Shown in pieces: positions 1 through 7,103 of a stretch of DNA of 64,000 nt (positions within the stretch are counted from its first letter, which is position 1; each line of letters opens with the position of its first letter). Made by a program: the position numbers and the translations under genes. The stretch covers positions 1 through 64,000 of the forward strand of contig NZ_JAAIKB010000006.1 in the NCBI RefSeq assembly GCF_011040385.1, in the 5' to 3' direction. The stretch comes from Falsiroseomonas algicola. Lineage in GTDB: Bacteria > Pseudomonadota > Alphaproteobacteria > Acetobacterales > Acetobacteraceae. The notes under the pieces are model-generated. The model was not told the DNA's origin. It did not search any database and was given only the letters and a program-made list of their open reading frames with translations.

Positions 1-71
1 GGCCCGCAGTTCAAACCACACCGGCTCCGCGTCGCATCATCACGTCCGATTCAGCGCGGTCGGAAAAGCGT
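1..71. other. Window start, nothing identified
   Basis: 71 bases past the 3' end of the amidase gene. No hairpin or gene end can be supported. Confidence 0.5.
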
Positions 72-1469
72 CTAGGCCTGGGGGTCGATGGGGCTGGCGG
101 GGGTGCCCGCGGCCTCGATCGCCTCGGCGGCGGTGAAGAGCAGGTCTTCCCGGTAGCGGCCGGCGAGCAGCTGCACGCCGACGGGCACGCGGCCTACCAG
201 GCCCGTGGTCACCACCAGGCCGGGCAGGCCCATCAGCGGCAGGCCGACCTGCGTCAGCTGCGCCTCCATGATGCGGCGGAAGCTCTCCGTCGATTCCACA
301 TCCGACTGGTCGCGGAAGGGCAGCTCCGCGGAAACCGGCGTGATGGCGACAGGGTATTTCTCGAAGAACTGCATCCAGACGCGGACGAAATGCGCGCGCT
401 TCTGCAGGCCATCCTGGAAGGCGTTGAGGTCCGGCGTCGGGCAGAGCTCCTCCATCGCGGTGAAGATGAAGGTTGCGTCGGCGTCGTTCTCCTGGTGCAG
501 CGCGGCGTTGAGGCCGCGGCGGCTCTCGGCCAGCCAGAGCATGGCCTGGATGGCGGCGGGCTCCCGCAGCGGGGGCACGTCCACCTCCTCCACCGTCCAG
601 CCGGCGGCCTCCAGCCGGCGGGCGGCGTCGCGCAGCGCGGCCTCGACCTCCGGCGTCGTCGGCATGCCCTCCGGCCGCACGCAGAGCGCGGCGCGCTTCG
701 GCGCGGGCGGACCCTCGGCGGGGGCATCGACCCACCAGGGATCGCGGATGTCCCGCTGGCTCATCGCGGCGAAGGAGAGGCGGAGGTCGCCGATGGTGCG
801 CGCGAGGGGGCCGGAGACGGCCATGATCTGGCCACCGATCGCACGCTCCGCGCCGCTGGCGTTCCAGACGGGGATCCGCCCCAGTGTGGGCCGCAGGCCA
901 TGGATGCCGCAGGCATAGGCGGGGTAGCGGATGGAGCCGCCGATGTCGGTGCCGTGGCCGACCGCGCCGATGCCCGCCGCCGTGGCGGAGGCCGCACCGC
1001 CAGAGGAGCCGCCCGGCGTGATGGACGGATCGCGCGGATTCTTCGTGTGGCCGTGGAGCGAGTTGCGGCAGAACCAGCGCAGGCTGAAGGCCGGCGTGTT
1101 GGTGCGCCCCAGCAGCACGGCGCCGGCCTTGCGGAAATTCGCAACGACCGGATTGTCCTGCTTCGCGACCAGGTCCTTCTGGATACGAAGACCGTTGGTG
1201 GTGGCGTAGCCTTCCTGGTCCACATTCACCTTGATAGTGACGGGCACGCCGGCCATGGGGCCCGGATTCTCGCCGCGGGCGATGACGGCATCGATCGCCG
1301 CGGCCTGGGCGAGCACATCGGCGGGGCGATGGTCCACCACGGCGTTGAGGGCGGGGTTCACCGCATCGAGCCGCGCGAGGGCATCCTTCGCGACCTCCGT
1401 CGCGCTGGCCTGGCGCGTGCGGACCAGGGTGGCGATCTCGGTGGCGGGAAGGCGCCAGAAGGTGGTCAT
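72..1469 (-). CDS. Amidase signature family protein
   Basis: Predicted 465-residue amidohydrolase of the amidase signature family (GatA/AtzF/FAAH type), which hydrolyses carboxamides with a Ser-cisSer-Lys triad. The triad can be read directly: Lys80 in VPVTIKVNV, the cis-Ser in TPGGSSGG (about 155) and the nucleophile Ser179 in GTDIGGSI. Length is normal for the family. The ATG at 1469 is chosen over one nine codons upstream because a GGAGA Shine-Dalgarno lies about 8 nt before it. It stands alone, and the next minus-strand gene upstream starts about 80 bp away. The substrate cannot be told from sequence. The lack of gatB/gatC neighbours argues against tRNA amidation. Confidence 0.9.
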   Translation of the reverse strand: MTTFWRLPATEIATLVRTRQASATEVAKDALARLDAVNPALNAVVDHRPADVLAQAAAIDAVIARGENPGPMAGVPVTIKVNVDQEGYATTNGLRIQKDLVAKQDNPVVANFRKAGAVLLGRTNTPAFSLRWFCRNSLHGHTKNPRDPSITPGGSSGGAASATAAGIGAVGHGTDIGGSIRYPAYACGIHGLRPTLGRIPVWNASGAERAIGGQIMAVSGPLARTIGDLRLSFAAMSQRDIRDPWWVDAPAEGPPAPKRAALCVRPEGMPTTPEVEAALRDAARRLEAAGWTVEEVDVPPLREPAAIQAMLWLAESRRGLNAALHQENDADATFIFTAMEELCPTPDLNAFQDGLQKRAHFVRVWMQFFEKYPVAITPVSAELPFRDQSDVESTESFRRIMEAQLTQVGLPLMGLPGLVVTTGLVGRVPVGVQLLAGRYREDLLFTAAEAIEAAGTPASPIDPQA

Positions 1470-1546
1470 GGGCAGATCTCCGCGGACTTCGCCCATTATG
1501 GCTGGCCTGATGCCGCCGGCCAGACCCGATGCCCGGGAAACCGCCG

Positions 1547-1969
1547 TTAGTCGATTTGGTTGGCCTGCAGGAAAAGAGCCTGCGACAACGCCTCATAAAA
1601 GCGCTGGAATGGCGCCGGATCGGACAATTCGTGCTGATTCAACTGGCCGGAAGCGCGGACGATGGTGCGGGGGCCGCGGCCAGGCCGGACCGTGACCGTG
1701 AATCGCACGACGCCGTTGCCGAAGCGTGTGGCCGACACCGTCCCAAGGGTCGGGTCGGCTCGATCGACGACGAAGCCGAGATCCTGCAGGGCCGAGAGGA
1801 CGCCACGAAAGACGGTGGCCCGATCCTCGGTGTCGAAGGCCCGTGTGGAGATCGCGCGCTGGGCCACCTGGCTGTTCGTCGTTGCCAGGACGTGCTGGCG
1901 GCTGTCGGTCTGGCATGCGCCGAGGATGGACAGGAGCAGCAACAGGGAAAACCGCGACAGGCGGGGCAT
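1547..1969 (-). CDS. Small lipoprotein, 'LQDLGF' family member 1
   Basis: 140-residue predicted lipoprotein of unrecognised function. A hydrophobic signal ends in the lipobox LGAC, giving lipidation at Cys19. The mature part carries RAFDT, then SALQDLGFVVDRAD, then a VR-rich beta-type stretch and a C-terminal FYEALSQALF segment. It is last in a five-gene minus-strand operon and is clearly related to the products at 1974-2441, 2857-3411 and 3415-3963. The +2 residue after Cys is Gln, so an outer-membrane destination is likely if Lol rules apply. Probably an envelope protein; no catalytic motif is visible. Confidence 0.8.
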   Translation of the reverse strand: MPRLSRFSLLLLLSILGACQTDSRQHVLATTNSQVAQRAISTRAFDTEDRATVFRGVLSALQDLGFVVDRADPTLGTVSATRFGNGVVRFTVTVRPGRGPRTIVRASGQLNQHELSDPAPFQRFYEALSQALFLQANQID

Positions 1970-1973
1970 GGTC

Positions 1974-2441
1974 TCAGATCTCGTGCGCGGTCAGGAAGGC
2001 AGATTGAGCGATGCGGTCGAAGAATCCTTGATAGAGCAGGGGATCGTCCAGCGTCTCGCCCAGTGCAAGCATCGCACCGGGCCGGGGCACGATGCGCTGA
2101 AAAGTGGCGCGCACGACTGAGAAGGGCTGAGCCGGCACGCGGCGCACGGAAACCTGCGCCCGTATGCGGCCCCCGGCCACCTTCGATCCGACGATGACGC
2201 CAGCGTCGGCCTGACTTTCCTCGATGGTGAAGCCGAGATCCTGCAGCGCCCCGAGGGCCGCCTGCATCATCATGGCTTGGTCGGTCGTGTCGAAGCGGCG
2301 CGACTGCCGAGCCCTGGCGGCAACGGCCGTGCTGGTGGGCGTGAAGGCGCTCGCCTGCTGGTCGGCGGTGGGCGCAATGCAACCAGCCAGCAACAACGGA
2401 GATCCTGCCAGCATGCACAGCATCCGGCGGCGACGGTTCAT
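1974..2441 (-). CDS. Small lipoprotein, 'LQDLGF' family member 2
   Basis: 155-residue predicted lipoprotein with lipobox LAGC (Cys21). It shares the family core: SRRFDTTD, GALQDLGFTIEES, a G-V-I-V-G turn, a VRATFQRIV strand and a terminal FFDRIAQSAFL helix. The core is closest to the product at 3415-3963, which has the same LQDLGFTIEES wording. Its start overlaps the stop of the upstream BamE-like gene by one base (TGATG), so translation is probably coupled. It ends only 4 bp before the next gene of the operon. Function unknown. Confidence 0.8.
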   Translation of the reverse strand: MNRRRRMLCMLAGSPLLLAGCIAPTADQQASAFTPTSTAVAARARQSRRFDTTDQAMMMQAALGALQDLGFTIEESQADAGVIVGSKVAGGRIRAQVSVRRVPAQPFSVVRATFQRIVPRPGAMLALGETLDDPLLYQGFFDRIAQSAFLTAHEI

Positions 2442-2860
2442 CAGAAGGAGGAGGAGCGGTAGTTGAAGTCGCGCACCGTGCCCGCTTCCGAGAATCGGAT
2501 GATGACGGTCAGCGAGCGCTGTGTGGTCTGGCTGGCGCCGGAACGGCCCGAAACGCCGGCGAGAAACAGGGCATTCACGCCGCCGGCCGAGTTCGAATAG
2601 ACTTGCTCGGTCGCGATCCGGTCATAGACCCAGGTCTCGCGCCGGCGTTCGTCGCTCGTCACCATGTTGGGCGCGCCGAGGACGGCCGCGACTTCGGCGC
2701 CGCTCATGCCTTCGCGGATCTCGCGCTGCACGGTCCCGAGTGTCAAGCGGTCGCGCGAGTCACGGGACGAGACTTCCCGGGCATGCTCGCTCGCGGGCGT
2801 GCAGGCGCCTGCGATCAGCGCGAGGAGCAGCATGGCCGGAAGCCGGATGCGAGGCATCAT
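2441..2860 (-). CDS. BamE/SmpA-like lipoprotein
   Basis: 139-residue lipoprotein with lipobox IAGAC (Cys20). The segment LGTVQREIREGMSGAEVAAVLGAPN followed by ETWVYDR resembles the SmpA/OmlA (BamE) fold, in which a short helix pair with G-M-S-xx-E-V and the L-G-x-P turn precede a WxYxR strand. BamE proteins belong to the beta-barrel assembly machinery, but many paralogues exist and this one should not be taken as BamE itself. It lies third in the five-lipoprotein operon, with a 4-base ATGA overlap to the upstream gene and a 1-base overlap to the downstream one. Confidence 0.72.
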   Translation of the reverse strand: MMPRIRLPAMLLLALIAGACTPASEHAREVSSRDSRDRLTLGTVQREIREGMSGAEVAAVLGAPNMVTSDERRRETWVYDRIATEQVYSNSAGGVNALFLAGVSGRSGASQTTQRSLTVIIRFSEAGTVRDFNYRSSSF

Positions 2861-3411
2861 CGGGCGGGTGCTCCTGCGGCGGGGGGCGCTTGCGTAGCGG
2901 TCACGGGCGCGGAGGCGCGGCCAGCGGCTTCGCGTTCACGCAGCGTGTTCAGTTCGGCCACCGGGCGCGGCGCATCGGGCGACGCATCGGTGGCAGGAAG
3001 AGCAGCGAGCGCTCGGCCGAAGGTGGCTTCCAGCGGCTCGAAGAAGTTGCGCCGATAAAATTCTGGACTGTCCACCTGCGATTCCTGGAAGGCGGCCACG
3101 ATGGAGGCGTTGGCCCGCACGGTGCTGCTGCCCTGGTCACGCGGTTGCACGACAACGGCCATACGCAAGGCGGTCTGGCGCGTGGCGGAGACGGTGCGCG
3201 CCTCTGGCTCCACGCGTGTGATCCTGTAGCCGAGGTCGTGCAGCGTCGCGATCACCGCCCGCATGGCGGTATCAGCATCCGCGGGGATGACGCGTGCCTG
3301 CATGGCACGAAGTTCCACCGCGCTGCGCTGGCTTGCGATGAACTGGGTCTGCGGCGGCGCGCAGGCCGCCAGGGTGATGGCAATCGCGATGGCAGGCAGG
3401 AAGCGAGTCAT
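2857..3411 (-). CDS. Small lipoprotein, 'LQDLGF' family member 3 (divergent)
   Basis: 184-residue predicted lipoprotein, lipobox TLAAC (Cys17). It is the most diverged family copy: the core reads IATLHDLGYRITRVEPEA, followed by TVSATRQ (compare TVSATRF in the first copy), a STVRANASIV strand and YRRNFFEPLEATF. It also has an extra Ala/Pro-rich tail of about 50 residues after the core, probably disordered. An ATGA overlap joins it to the BamE-like gene, and its start follows the upstream gene's stop by 3 bp. Function unknown. Confidence 0.78.
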   Translation of the reverse strand: MTRFLPAIAIAITLAACAPPQTQFIASQRSAVELRAMQARVIPADADTAMRAVIATLHDLGYRITRVEPEARTVSATRQTALRMAVVVQPRDQGSSTVRANASIVAAFQESQVDSPEFYRRNFFEPLEATFGRALAALPATDASPDAPRPVAELNTLREREAAGRASAPVTATQAPPAAGAPAR

Positions 3412-3414
3412 GGC

Positions 3415-3963
3415 TCAGGCCTGCCTGGCGAGGCCGGTGCGGACCCGGTCGAAGAAGCCGGTTGAGAATTCCGCCTCGGTGAGCTGTTCCACGCGCGTGC
3501 CGCCCTTGTTGTTGGTGACGATGCGCTCGAAGGACACGCGCAGTATCGAATCGCGCTGGCCTGCGGGCTGCGTCGTCAGCGTCGCGCGGATGATCTGGTC
3601 CGTGTCCCAGATCGGATCGTAGCGGGCACCGAGCAGGGCGAACGCAATGGTCAGCGCGACCTGGCCAACCACCTGCGGCGTCTCCACGGCGTCGCGATCC
3701 TTCGCCCCTGCCAGCACGCCGTGACGAGCGGCACTCTCCTCGATCGTGAATCCGAGGTCCTGGAGAACCTGCGTCGCTTCGACCAGCAGCCTGGTTTCAG
3801 GAACGCCGTCGAAGCGGGCGGTCTGCCGCTGCCGGATCGCAGCCGCATCCGGGCGGGGCGCGCCGATTTCCAGCGCCGCCCGGTTGGCCCAGTCAGGCTG
3901 CTGGCAGGCGGCAAGGGCAAGGAGCGGAAGCGTAGCCAGTAGCCTGAGACGCGGCAACGACAT
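3415..3963 (-). CDS. Small lipoprotein, 'LQDLGF' family member 4, first gene of the operon
   Basis: 182-residue predicted lipoprotein with lipobox ALAAC (Cys20). The family core is intact (TARFDGV, VLQDLGFTIEES, SFERIV, FSTGFFDRV). An insertion of about 25 residues lies between the first strand and the VR strand, containing VVGQVALTIAFALLGARYD, long enough to be a hydrophobic hairpin. It is the promoter-proximal gene; the roughly 50 bases upstream (3964-4015) separate it from the crotonase gene's stop. Function unknown. Confidence 0.8.
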   Translation of the reverse strand: MSLPRLRLLATLPLLALAACQQPDWANRAALEIGAPRPDAAAIRQRQTARFDGVPETRLLVEATQVLQDLGFTIEESAARHGVLAGAKDRDAVETPQVVGQVALTIAFALLGARYDPIWDTDQIIRATLTTQPAGQRDSILRVSFERIVTNNKGGTRVEQLTEAEFSTGFFDRVRTGLARQA

Positions 3964-4015
3964 GACATATCCGGTTCATTACTGATTCGAATATGCATTG
4001 ATCCAGTCTAGTCGG

Positions 4016-4810
4016 TCAACTCCCCTGCGTTGTCTTCTTCCGGCCGAAGACCGGCGCGCGCTTCTCCATGAAGGCCGTCCGGCCTTCGATGTGGTCGGCG
4101 CTGAGGAAGCACATGGTCTGCCAGTCGCGCTCGCGCTCCAGCGCCGCGTCCAGGCCCTCCGCCAGCATGCGCTTGGTCAGCGCGATGGGCAGCGGGGCCT
4201 GGTCGGCCAGGAAACGCGCCAGCTCCCGCGCCTTCTCCAGCGCACCGCCCTTGGGGACGATCCGGTCCACCAGGCCGATGCGCGCGGCCTCCGCGCCATC
4301 GATCTGGTCGGGGTAGAGCAGCATCTGCTTGGCGCGCACAGGGCCGATGCGGTTGGGGAGCGTCCAGGGCAGGCCGAGATCGGCCATCAGGCCGACGCGG
4401 CCGAAGCCGGCGGCGAAGCGCGCATCCTCCGCTGCCACGATGGTGTCGCAGGCGCAGGCCATGGAAAGGCCGGCGCCGACGCACCAGCCCTCCACCGCCG
4501 CCACCAGCGGGATGCGGCCGCCGATCATCAGGCGGATCATGCGGTGCGTGCGGCGCATGCGTTCCCGCCCCTGCTCGGCATCCCGCACATCCATGCCGGA
4601 GATGTCGCCACCGGAGCAGAAATTGCCGCCCTCGCCCGTCAGGACGATGGCGCGGAGACCGTCGTCACCCTGCGCGGCTTCGAGGATGCCGAACATCTGC
4701 TCCCGCAGCGCGACATTCAGCGCATTGCGGCGAGAGGGATAGTCGAGCGTCAGCGTCAGGACCGCGCCGTCGCGCTGCTCCGTGACCCGGCAAACCTGCG
4801 TCGTGCTCAT
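4016..4810 (-). CDS. Crotonase-family protein (enoyl-CoA hydratase/isomerase)
   Basis: 264 residues with the crotonase fold: SRRNALN near 30, the oxyanion-hole segment NFCSGGDIS (63-71) and GWCVGAGLSMACACD (109-122). The two glutamates of classical enoyl-CoA hydratases are absent: Ser116 replaces the first, and FGRVGL lacks the second. Asp144 in LMADLG instead matches the acid of isomerase-type (PaaG-like) members, an alignment made from memory. An isomerase or another crotonase reaction is therefore more likely than hydration. The start ATG overlaps the stop of the CoA-transferase B gene by 4 bases (ATGA), which fixes the start. Confidence 0.88.
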   Translation of the reverse strand: MSTTQVCRVTEQRDGAVLTLTLDYPSRRNALNVALREQMFGILEAAQGDDGLRAIVLTGEGGNFCSGGDISGMDVRDAEQGRERMRRTHRMIRLMIGGRIPLVAAVEGWCVGAGLSMACACDTIVAAEDARFAAGFGRVGLMADLGLPWTLPNRIGPVRAKQMLLYPDQIDGAEAARIGLVDRIVPKGGALEKARELARFLADQAPLPIALTKRMLAEGLDAALERERDWQTMCFLSADHIEGRTAFMEKRAPVFGRKKTTQGS

Positions 4811-5451
4811 GCGTCGGTATGCAGCGTTGCGCCGGTCTTGGCCTGCAACTCGGTCAGCGACAGCCCCGGCACGATCTCCCGCACCACGAAGCCGCGGCCG
4901 CGCACCACGTCGATGACGGCGAGGTTGGTGTAGATGCGCTGCACGGCGCAATGCGCGGTCAGCGGATAGCCGCAGGTCTCGACCAGCTTCGGGCGGCCAT
5001 CCTTCGTCGTGTGGTCCATCACGACCCAGAGCCGCTTGGCACCGGCGGCCAGGTCCATGGCGCCGCCGACGGCTGGCGCGCTGTCATTCTCGCTGGTTGC
5101 CCAGTTCGCGATGTCGCCATTCTCCGCGACCTCGAAGGCGCCGAGGACGCAGAGGTCGATGTGCCCGCCGCGGATCATCCCGAAGCTGTCGGCGTGGTGG
5201 AAGAAGCTGCCGCCGGGGCGGAGCGTGACGGGCTGCTTGCCGGCGTTGATGAGCCAGGGTGTCGCCTGCTCCGGCGCGGGCGCGGGGCCCATGCCGAGGA
5301 TACCGTTTTCCGAATGCAGGATGACCTCGCGCTCCATCGGCACGTAGTCCGCGATCATGGTCGGGATGCCGATGCCGAGGTTGACGAACCAGCCCTCGGG
5401 AATGTCCTGCGCGACGCGGGCGGCCATCTGCTGGCGGGTGAAGCTCGACAT
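4807..5451 (-). CDS. scoB: 3-oxoacid CoA-transferase subunit B
   Basis: 214 residues, the normal size for a separate beta subunit of succinyl-CoA:3-oxoacid CoA-transferase. LGIGIPTMIADY near 25-36 and HSENGILGMGP around the catalytic Glu48 (which forms the glutamyl-CoA thioester) are diagnostic of family I CoA-transferases. It would move CoA between a dicarboxyl-CoA donor and a 3-oxoacid or related short acid, with subunit A. It sits 14 bp after subunit A and overlaps the crotonase gene. The operon suggests activation or breakdown of a short or branched organic acid; acetoacetate use alone would not need the MaoC and crotonase partners. Confidence 0.93.
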   Translation of the reverse strand: MSSFTRQQMAARVAQDIPEGWFVNLGIGIPTMIADYVPMEREVILHSENGILGMGPAPAPEQATPWLINAGKQPVTLRPGGSFFHHADSFGMIRGGHIDLCVLGAFEVAENGDIANWATSENDSAPAVGGAMDLAAGAKRLWVVMDHTTKDGRPKLVETCGYPLTAHCAVQRIYTNLAVIDVVRGRGFVVREIVPGLSLTELQAKTGATLHTDA

Positions 5452-5465
5452 TGCCGTTCCTCCCT

Positions 5466-6146
5466 TCAGTTCCAAGGCGCGCCGCGGACGACGTGCACGA
5501 CGCGGCTCACGAAGATGCCGGGGGTATGGACGTTGTCCGGCGCGATGTCGCCGAGTTCGCGGATGTGGTGCGCCTGCGCCACCGTGAGCTTGGCGGCCAT
5601 GGCCATGACCGGGTTGAAGTTCCGGCCGCTCTGGCGATAGGTCAGGTTGCCCCAGCGATCGGCCTCCCAGGCCTCCACCAGCGCGACATCGCCGGGCAGC
5701 GAGAGCTCCATGATGTGCGGGCGGCCGTTGAACTCCCGCGTCTCCTTGCCCTGGGCGAGCTTCGTGCCCGCGCCGGTCGGCGTGTAGAAGGCGGGGATGC
5801 CGGCGCCGGCGGCGCGCATGCGCTCCGCCAGCGTGCCCTGCGGCACGATCTCGAGCTCCAGCTTGCCGGCGCGGTACAGCTCCTCGAACACCGTCGATCC
5901 GGCGGAGCGGGGGAAGGAGCAGATGATCTTCCGGACGCGCCCCATCTCCATCAGCTTCGCCAGGCCGACGCGGCCGGCACCGGCGTTGTTGGCGACGACG
6001 GTGAGGTCCTTCGCACCCTGCTCGATCAGGCCCTCGATCAAATCGTCGGGCTGGCCGGCGGCGCCGAAGCCGCCCATCAGGACGGTGGAGCCATCCTTGA
6101 TGCCGGAGAGCGCCTCCGCGATGGACTGGACGATCTTGTTGATCAT
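5466..6146 (-). CDS. scoA: 3-oxoacid CoA-transferase subunit A
   Basis: 226-residue alpha subunit. The family I signature GGFGAAGQPDDLI at 25-37 is clear, as are CSFPRSAGSTVFEELYRAG and the AFYTPTGAGT loop. The ATG at 6146 begins MINKIVQS, the expected start for this subunit; the frame stays open upstream but that stretch reads as arginine-rich shadow sequence. About 95 bp separate it from the MaoC gene upstream, the widest gap in the acyl-CoA operon, so an internal promoter is possible. Confidence 0.93.
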   Translation of the reverse strand: MINKIVQSIAEALSGIKDGSTVLMGGFGAAGQPDDLIEGLIEQGAKDLTVVANNAGAGRVGLAKLMEMGRVRKIICSFPRSAGSTVFEELYRAGKLELEIVPQGTLAERMRAAGAGIPAFYTPTGAGTKLAQGKETREFNGRPHIMELSLPGDVALVEAWEADRWGNLTYRQSGRNFNPVMAMAAKLTVAQAHHIRELGDIAPDNVHTPGIFVSRVVHVVRGAPWN

Positions 6147-6240
6147 GCGCGCTGCCGCTGCCTCCGCCACCCGATGCCCGCCCCATAGCCTCTGGGGGGT
6201 CGGGTCTCGGTAGCCGCTTGGGCCCTGGCCGTCCAGACGA

Positions 6241-7101
6241 TCACCGCAGCGCCAGGCGGCCGTTGGAGATGACCACCACGTCGCGCTCGACCACCTTGGC
6301 GCGGAAGGCGGCACCGTTGGCATCGGGCCAGATTTCCGTCGAGATGGTCTCGCCCGGGAAGACGGGGGCGGAGAAGCGGCATTCCATCTTCCCGAAGCGC
6401 GCGGGGTCGTTGCCGCAGACCAGGCGCAGCAGGGCGCGGCCGACGACGCCGAAGGTGCCGAGCCCGTGCAGGATGGGGCGCGGGAAGCCGGCCTTGGCGG
6501 CGAGCGAGGGGCTGCTGTGCAGCGGGTTGTGGTCGCCGTTCAGGCGATAGAGCAGCGCCATCTCCGGCCGGGTCGGCAGGTCGAGCATGAAGGCGGGCGC
6601 GCCTTCCGGTTCCGGCGCGGGCTTTCGCACAGGGCCGGTCGGGCCGCCGAAGCCGCCATCGCCGCGCAGGAAGATGGTCTGCTCCACCGTCGCCAGCCTC
6701 TGGCCGGTGGCAGCCTCGATCACCTCCCGCGCCACGTAGAGCAGCGCGCCCTTGCCGGCGCCGCGATCAACGAGGCCGGTGACGCGGGACCGGCCGATGA
6801 TCTCGCCCTCCACGGGGAGCGGCGCGTGGAGCTCGACGGATTGCTCCCCGGCCACCAGGCGCACGGCGTCCACGCCCGTCGCCGGATCGGCCAGCCAGAA
6901 GCCGGGATAGCCGAGCACGACGGGGATGGTCGGCAGCGCCTGCATCGAAGCCCCCTCCGTCACGAAGCGGAGGTCATCCTCATCCATCGGGTCCTGCCCG
7001 ACGCCGAGCGACAGGGCGTAGAGCGCCGTGTCCTGCCAGCGCAGCGTCTGGCGGATCTCGGGGATCGGGAAGTTCAGCAGCTTCTCGGTGACGATGGGCA
7101 T
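6241..7101 (-). CDS. MaoC-type double-hotdog acyl-CoA hydratase
   Basis: 286-residue protein with two hotdog repeats, like R-specific 2-enoyl-CoA hydratase 2. The C-terminal half holds the hydratase 2 motif LNGDHNPLHSSPSLA with candidate catalytic Asp190 and His195. The N-terminal half is the degenerate substrate-binding repeat. It would hydrate a trans-2-enoyl-CoA to the (R)-3-hydroxyacyl-CoA. The gene begins 2 bp after the stop of the NDP-forming acyl-CoA synthetase, so the two are co-translated. Together with the CoA-transferase and crotonase it points to an acyl-CoA degradation pathway whose substrate is not evident. Confidence 0.88.
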   Translation of the reverse strand: MPIVTEKLLNFPIPEIRQTLRWQDTALYALSLGVGQDPMDEDDLRFVTEGASMQALPTIPVVLGYPGFWLADPATGVDAVRLVAGEQSVELHAPLPVEGEIIGRSRVTGLVDRGAGKGALLYVAREVIEAATGQRLATVEQTIFLRGDGGFGGPTGPVRKPAPEPEGAPAFMLDLPTRPEMALLYRLNGDHNPLHSSPSLAAKAGFPRPILHGLGTFGVVGRALLRLVCGNDPARFGKMECRFSAPVFPGETISTEIWPDANGAAFRAKVVERDVVVISNGRLALR

Positions 7102-7103
7102 GG

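Noticed and set aside
40-1596. 518-codon minus-strand frame overlapping the amidase
   Set aside because: It shares the strand but not the frame. The amidase frame carries the Ser-cisSer-Lys motifs, while this one is Arg/Pro-rich.
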